Shown in pieces: positions 59,771 through 64,000 of a stretch of 64,000 nucleotides of DNA. Position 1 is the stretch's first letter. Each line of letters starts with the position of its first letter. This DNA is from Actinomycetaceae bacterium (GTDB lineage Bacteria; Actinomycetota; Actinomycetes; Actinomycetales; Actinomycetaceae): the NCBI GenBank assembly GCA_030537615.1, contig JAUNVP010000004.1, positions 78,218 through 142,217 of the forward strand. Direction: 5' to 3'. The notes under the pieces were generated by a model. It had not been told where the DNA came from, did no database searches, and saw nothing but the letters and a program-made list of their open reading frames with translations. The translations under genes and the position numbers were made by a program.

Positions 59771-61402
59771 ATGAAGACTCTTTATGTCGGTGGCGACATC
59801 GTTCCAATGACGGGAAAAGACGACCGAGTCGAGGCTCTACTTGTTCAAGACGGCATGATTGCCTTCGCCGGGCGTGAAGCCCGCGCCCGCTCGATGGCCC
59901 CGGATGCGCGCGTTGTCGATCTGAAAGGGAAAACACTTCTTCCCGGTTTTATTGATCCGCACAGCCACGTGCTCACCGCTACGACATACGCCCTCACCGC
60001 CGATCTGTCTGATGCGCGAAGTTTTACGGACATTCAGCAGATTCTTCGCGAGTTTATTGCTGAGCGCGGCCTGGGTCCGGACGACGTGGTCCAGGCCAAT
60101 AGTTACGATCACAACTTGCTGGCAGAACAACGCCATCCCGATCGTCATGTGCTTGACGAAGTGACGACCGAGATTCCGGTCATTATCACTCATATGAGTG
60201 GTCACGTCGGTTCTGCCAATACCTTGACGTACGAGTTGGCGCAGATCGACGCTTCGACTCCTGACCCCACCGGTGGGAAATGGCTACGTGAAGAGGACGG
60301 TACGCCCCTTGGCCCGTGGGAGGAGCCAGCGGCCCTAGCTCCCATTAACACTCACGTTGTTGAGCCACGAACATCGGTAGATTTTCCCAGTCTCGTTGAG
60401 GACTTACAGAGCTACTACACGCGCTACGGGGTGACGACCTGCCAGGATGGCGCTACCTTGGCTAGCCTCGCTGACGAGGCCGTGACATGTGCTGAAAAGG
60501 GACTGTGGGACATCGACGTTATCAGCTACCCAGTGACGCTTTTCGACTCTGATCGGAACGAGACGCTCGCTCGTCACAGCGACTATGTTTCTCGTGATTA
60601 TCGGGGGCGTTACCGTTTTGGCGGTATCAAAATTATTCTTGACGGCTCCCCGCAGGGGCGTACCGCATGGATGCAGGCCCCCTACGCAGTGGTATCGAAG
60701 GGCGACGATCCGGCCTATTGTGGATACCCGCAGTGGGAGGACGATGATCTTATTACCGACCTCATCGATGCCATCGACCGGGGATATCAAGTTCTCGCTC
60801 ATTGCAATGGAGACGCGGCTGCCGAGCAGTACCTTAACTGCTATGAGAAGGCACTCGAACGTTCAACTCGCGCGGACAAGATGGATCTGCGTCCGGTCAT
60901 GATCCACTGCCAGACTGCTCGTCGCGACCAGTTGGAGCGGATGGTTAAGCTACGCATGATTCCCTCAATCTTTGCCGGACACGTCTACTATTGGGGTGAC
61001 GTTCATTTGAAGAACTTCGGTGAGGAACGTGGTTTGCGGGTGAGCCCGGTCGGGGATGCGCTCGACCTTGGATTACCGTTCAACCTGCATACCGATACTC
61101 CAATCATTCCCTGCGACATGCTGTTTACCGTGTGGTGTGCGGTCAATCGCGTAACCCGCGACGGAGTTCAGTTAGCCGAGGACCAGAAGATCTCTGTCTT
61201 TGAGGCTCTGCGTGGCATCACCATTAACGCCGCGTACCAGTATTTTGAGGAAGATCGTAAGGGCACTGTGGAAACGGGCAAGCTGGCCGACTTTGTAATT
61301 CTCGATAGGAATCCACTCACCGTGGATCCCATCGAAATCAAGGACATCCGCGTGCTCGCCACTATCAAAGAAGGCAAAACAGTCTGGGAAGCGAGTAACT
61401 AA
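59771..61402 (+). CDS. YtcJ-like metal-dependent amidohydrolase
   Basis: 543-residue amidohydrolase of the YtcJ/TIM-barrel group. Metal ligands DPHSHV near residue 63, then LAHCNGDAA (a later His), HCQTARRDQ, and TDTPIIPCDM with the catalytic Asp; C-terminal ADFVILDRNPL completes the beta-sandwich. Substrate unknown; the family includes N-substituted formamide deformylases. GAGG lies seven bases before ATG. Followed by a repeat array. Confidence 0.85.
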   Translation: MKTLYVGGDIVPMTGKDDRVEALLVQDGMIAFAGREARARSMAPDARVVDLKGKTLLPGFIDPHSHVLTATTYALTADLSDARSFTDIQQILREFIAERGLGPDDVVQANSYDHNLLAEQRHPDRHVLDEVTTEIPVIITHMSGHVGSANTLTYELAQIDASTPDPTGGKWLREEDGTPLGPWEEPAALAPINTHVVEPRTSVDFPSLVEDLQSYYTRYGVTTCQDGATLASLADEAVTCAEKGLWDIDVISYPVTLFDSDRNETLARHSDYVSRDYRGRYRFGGIKIILDGSPQGRTAWMQAPYAVVSKGDDPAYCGYPQWEDDDLITDLIDAIDRGYQVLAHCNGDAAAEQYLNCYEKALERSTRADKMDLRPVMIHCQTARRDQLERMVKLRMIPSIFAGHVYYWGDVHLKNFGEERGLRVSPVGDALDLGLPFNLHTDTPIIPCDMLFTVWCAVNRVTRDGVQLAEDQKISVFEALRGITINAAYQYFEEDRKGTVETGKLADFVILDRNPLTVDPIEIKDIRVLATIKEGKTVWEASN

Positions 61403-61434
61403 GCGTTGCGATTAGAGTCGTTTCGAGACTGCTA

Positions 61435-61601
61435 CAGAGAGCCTACGATCGTTAAAGGGAGCCTACGCACCACGAACGCAGGAACTAGTAGCCGCGACGG
61501 CCCCATGCACACAAGGAACGTCAGCGAAAGCAGTGACGGTGGGCATGTGGTCTCGCGGCCACCACACTACACAGAGCCTACGCACGTTAGAGAGAGCCTA
61601 C
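61435..61601 (-). repeat. third array of the 12-bp box family
   Basis: Two minus-strand pairs of GTAGGCTCTSTC-like boxes, at 61435/61455 and 61570/61590, each pair offset by exactly 20 bases. The eight-base spacers begin TAAC in both pairs. Outer pairs of copies I and II have the same pair geometry, but here they are 135 bases apart instead of 103 and no clear central inverted pair remains (GTGGGCATG near 61539 is at best a trace). The last box ends two bases from the brnQ stop codon. The stretch between the pairs (61467-61569) holds no gene. Confidence 0.75.
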
Positions 61602-61603
61602 GG

Positions 61604-62950
61604 CTAAGCGGTGGCGGTGGTGAGGCTACGGGAAAGGACGTTGCGGGTAGCGGCATCAATGATGAAACCAATAATGAAGCCGGCTAAAGCCGGTCCCACC
61701 CACGGCATGTGTACCGCACCAAGGGGGAAAGCATCGAGTGTCGAACGAAGACTCGCGAAAGCCGGCAACTGAGTTGACCACAGTGCTTCAAAAGCGCCGA
61801 CTGCAACGCCGAACCAGGTGGCGAGTCGGTACGTCCACTTCAAATCACCCGGCACGAAAATGTCGAGGATAGAAATGAACACGATGCAAATGACGATTGG
61901 GTAGATGAGCTGATTGATCGGTGCCACGACCTGCAAGATTGCTTCAAGTCCGAGATTGGCGAGGGCGAAGGCTACCGCCACATGAAATATCACCATCGGC
62001 ACGCGAGGAACCGCCGGGAAGAGACCGCGGAAATACTGAGTCGATGCTCCCGTCAAACCAACTGCAGTCGTCAAGCAAGCGAGTAGAACAATGACACCGA
62101 AGATGAGCTGTCCTCCGCGACCAAACAGCACGGTTGACGCGTAGGCGAGGGCTTCCGCGCCATTGGACATTCCTGCTGTACCAAGGCGCGAACCAATGGC
62201 TGCCAGTCCGAGATAGACAATCGCCAGTGCAATACCGGCGATGACACCGGCAAGCGCTGTCCCAGAGAAGAGCTGCTTTTTCGTTTCAAAACCACGCCGC
62301 CGTAGCGACTCAATGATGACGATTCCAAACACTAATGACGCAATCGCATCCATCGTGAAATAGCCGTTAATGAGGCCGGTCGCCAAAGGAGTATCGGCAT
62401 ATTCTCCGGTCGCTGCTCCCATGTCGAGCGGAAGCGTGAGCACCGCGGTAATGATGAGGATAAACAAAAACAGTAGGAGGAGTGGAGTCAGGTATCCGCC
62501 AATGCGATCAAGCATGCCTTTGGGATTGACTGCAAGTAGGTAGGTGACGGCAAAGAAAATGAACAGAAATACTGGTTCGGCAATCCAGCGGTATGCGAAG
62601 TCGGCGGATAAAACGGGGTCGAGCACCATTTCGTAGCTGACTGTCGCCACTCGTGGAATCGCGTAGAGCATTCCGGTGGACAGGAAAATGATCACCGTAA
62701 ACACGATGCCCGGATGATGCCCGATGCGGTCAGCAATCTGTTCAACTCCCTCGGGGGCAGTCGCGGCGGCCACCATTCCCAGCACCGGAAGAAGAACGCC
62801 GGTCAGGAGGAATCCTGCAATTGCAACCGTCACTGCGGAACCAGACTCAATGCCAATCATGACGGGGAAAATGAGGTTTCCCGCTCCGAAATACATAGCA
62901 AAGAGCGCGAGACCGGTAACAAGCAGTGTAAGTGAGCGTGATTGTGTCAT
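61604..62950 (-). CDS. brnQ: branched-chain amino acid carrier
   Basis: LIVCS-family sodium or proton symporter for Leu, Ile and Val, 448 residues with twelve membrane helices. The N-terminus shows the family pattern FAMYFGAGNLIFPVMIG, later LYAIPRVATVSYEM and GYLTPLLLLFL. The start is ATG at 62950 with a weak ribosome binding site. The 3' end abuts a repeat box at 61590-61601. The last residues, RSLTTATA, show no disruption by the repeat. Confidence 0.92.
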   Translation of the reverse strand: MTQSRSLTLLVTGLALFAMYFGAGNLIFPVMIGIESGSAVTVAIAGFLLTGVLLPVLGMVAAATAPEGVEQIADRIGHHPGIVFTVIIFLSTGMLYAIPRVATVSYEMVLDPVLSADFAYRWIAEPVFLFIFFAVTYLLAVNPKGMLDRIGGYLTPLLLLFLFILIITAVLTLPLDMGAATGEYADTPLATGLINGYFTMDAIASLVFGIVIIESLRRRGFETKKQLFSGTALAGVIAGIALAIVYLGLAAIGSRLGTAGMSNGAEALAYASTVLFGRGGQLIFGVIVLLACLTTAVGLTGASTQYFRGLFPAVPRVPMVIFHVAVAFALANLGLEAILQVVAPINQLIYPIVICIVFISILDIFVPGDLKWTYRLATWFGVAVGAFEALWSTQLPAFASLRSTLDAFPLGAVHMPWVGPALAGFIIGFIIDAATRNVLSRSLTTATA

Positions 62951-63152
62951 GAGGAACTTTTCGACGACTGTGGAGGCGCTAATAACCTAACAAATTCGTC
63001 TGTTTATGAGCACAGTTGCCCACCTCTACACAGTGTGATCTTGATCGAGGTTGCGAGGCGTATGACCACTGTAGGACTTCAGTCCACAGCTTAAAGGACC
63101 TGATTACGCACGGGCGGTGCGCTCACCTCGTGACGACGTTGGCGTCAAGAAG

Positions 63153-64000
63153 CTAAGACATTACCTGATCGCGTCGTTTGGCGACCGTGAGACCGATGAG
63201 ACTTCCACCGAACGCAATGGCACATAGGACAATCCACGCAATGACGTGAGGTTCGGACATCTCACCCCAGTACAGGATCGATGTCTTTTCCATCCACTCC
63301 GGCACTTGCAGCAAAGGCCCATAGTAAGAAATGACCCAGGTGTAGATCGGAATAATCCACACAACGTGCCGCAGTCGCGGAGCTACACCGACCACGAGAG
63401 CTGTCAGACCAATGACCGCAAGAACGCCCGGGAGGTGATAAATCACGGCCCACATTGCATTGTGCGCATAGTCGACAGATTCCGTTGTCGCATAGACGCT
63501 GGTCGCATACATCAACGCGGATACGACAGTGATGATGACAGCTTGGAAACAGGCAGTGAGGATGCGCTGGAGCAGTTCCGCATTGCGCGGCTTACCCGTT
63601 GCGACAATCAGCTCATTGAAACCCTCGATTTCTAATGTGCCGGCCTTCAAAACGATCAGTGCGACATAGGCGAAAATCAGTACCGCGATGAGGAGAGCAA
63701 AAAAATCCGTGAAGGTTTCCTCAAGTGCGACATTGTCTTCGAGTAGTGATTCCATCATCTCTCGGATACCTTCTTGCTCGTCGATCATTTTGACGACAAG
63801 TGTTAAGACGGAACCAACGAAAACACCCATAGCGATGATTCCGCTCCACCATCCTCGCCGCATTCCGCGGTCGATAATTGCCACGAGCTGACGCAGATTT
63901 TTCACCGATCGCAGGCGATGTGACCGGTCAGATTCTCTAATCAGTCCGGTGGCGAAGTCGCGGCGCCCGCTGGTGTAGACGGCTCCAGCACCAATGAGGA
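63153..64000 (-). CDS. partial ABC-2 type exporter permease (5' end outside window)
   Basis: The frame is open from the window edge (64000) to the TAA/TGA at 63153, so at least 282 residues are seen. A GTG at 63905 is an internal codon, since upstream codons read GAGAVYTSGRRDFATGL, typical of the middle of these proteins. The pattern TLEIEGFNELIVATGKPRNAELL matches the second half of the large actinobacterial multidrug/polyketide exporter permease (usually about 530 residues with two six-helix halves). The ATPase gene is likely beyond 64000. Confidence 0.78.
   Translation of the reverse strand, partial: LIGAGAVYTSGRRDFATGLIRESDRSHRLRSVKNLRQLVAIIDRGMRRGWWSGIIAMGVFVGSVLTLVVKMIDEQEGIREMMESLLEDNVALEETFTDFFALLIAVLIFAYVALIVLKAGTLEIEGFNELIVATGKPRNAELLQRILTACFQAVIITVVSALMYATSVYATTESVDYAHNAMWAVIYHLPGVLAVIGLTALVVGVAPRLRHVVWIIPIYTWVISYYGPLLQVPEWMEKTSILYWGEMSEPHVIAWIVLCAIAFGGSLIGLTVAKRRDQVMS

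Overview
This 64 kb window comes from an actinobacterium of moderate GC content, most likely a facultatively anaerobic member of the Actinomycetales (an Actinomycetaceae-type genome; genus not determined). The basis is gene content: a WhiB protein, a Crp/GlxR-type regulator, an actinobacterial Tad locus with an Ssd-like protein, PPK2, the coproporphyrin-dependent haem route with HemQ, and a class III (oxygen-sensitive) ribonucleotide reductase. Gene order from about 8 to 26 kb (helicase, tad genes, ssd, HAD phosphatase, nth, crp, whiB, ponA2, metallophosphoesterase) parallels, from memory, the M. tuberculosis Rv3649-Rv3683 neighbourhood, so it is an ancient chromosomal backbone, not an island.

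Layout. 0-4.3 kb: GH1 beta-glucosidase and nrdD-nrdG behind paired NrdR boxes. 4.5-8 kb: aldo/keto reductase, PAP2 membrane phosphatase, two YbjN proteins. 8-16 kb: MrfA-like helicase and a Tad/Flp locus in which pilin-type genes and assembly genes converge on a strong terminator; TadB and TadC are one protein. 16-26 kb: conserved actinobacterial block ending in tRNA-Pro(CGG). 26.5-27.7 kb: a flavin reductase gene bracketed by two inverted copies of an unusual intergenic element built from six 12-bp boxes in fixed geometry; a related array lies at 61.4-61.6 kb. 27.8-35.5 kb: YwiC-like protein, PPK2, holin-like protein, purB, and two lipase-like proteins with small partners. 35.5-38.5 kb: a copper locus with an intact CsoR-type operator, a decayed csoR, copZ, and a CopA whose metal-binding domain sits inside the ATP-binding region. 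38.5-50.4 kb: membrane proteins, a DsbA/CcdA thiol redox set, and a cytidylyltransferase-PLP enzyme fusion. 50.4-59.3 kb: haem biosynthesis in two divergent operons, hemA-cpfC/chdC and hemE-cgoX-hemC/D-hemB, with two gene fusions and a perfect 16-bp parS site inside the hemD part. 59.3-64 kb: amidohydrolase, BrnQ, and a partial ABC permease.

How parts work together. The haem genes cover glutamyl-tRNA to coprohaem/haem except hemL, which is not here. The copper genes form one transcription unit under a CsoR-type operator. The thiol genes (DsbA-like, CcdA) suggest extracytoplasmic disulfide chemistry. The parS site suggests the window is in the origin-proximal part of the chromosome.

Most worth follow-up: the six-box element, the CopA domain insertion together with the dead csoR, the TadB-TadC fusion with inverted pilin genes, and the His-rich linker and internal start in the ferrochelatase-HemQ fusion. 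All starts given were chosen by reading ribosome binding sites and family alignments from memory; no database search was run.
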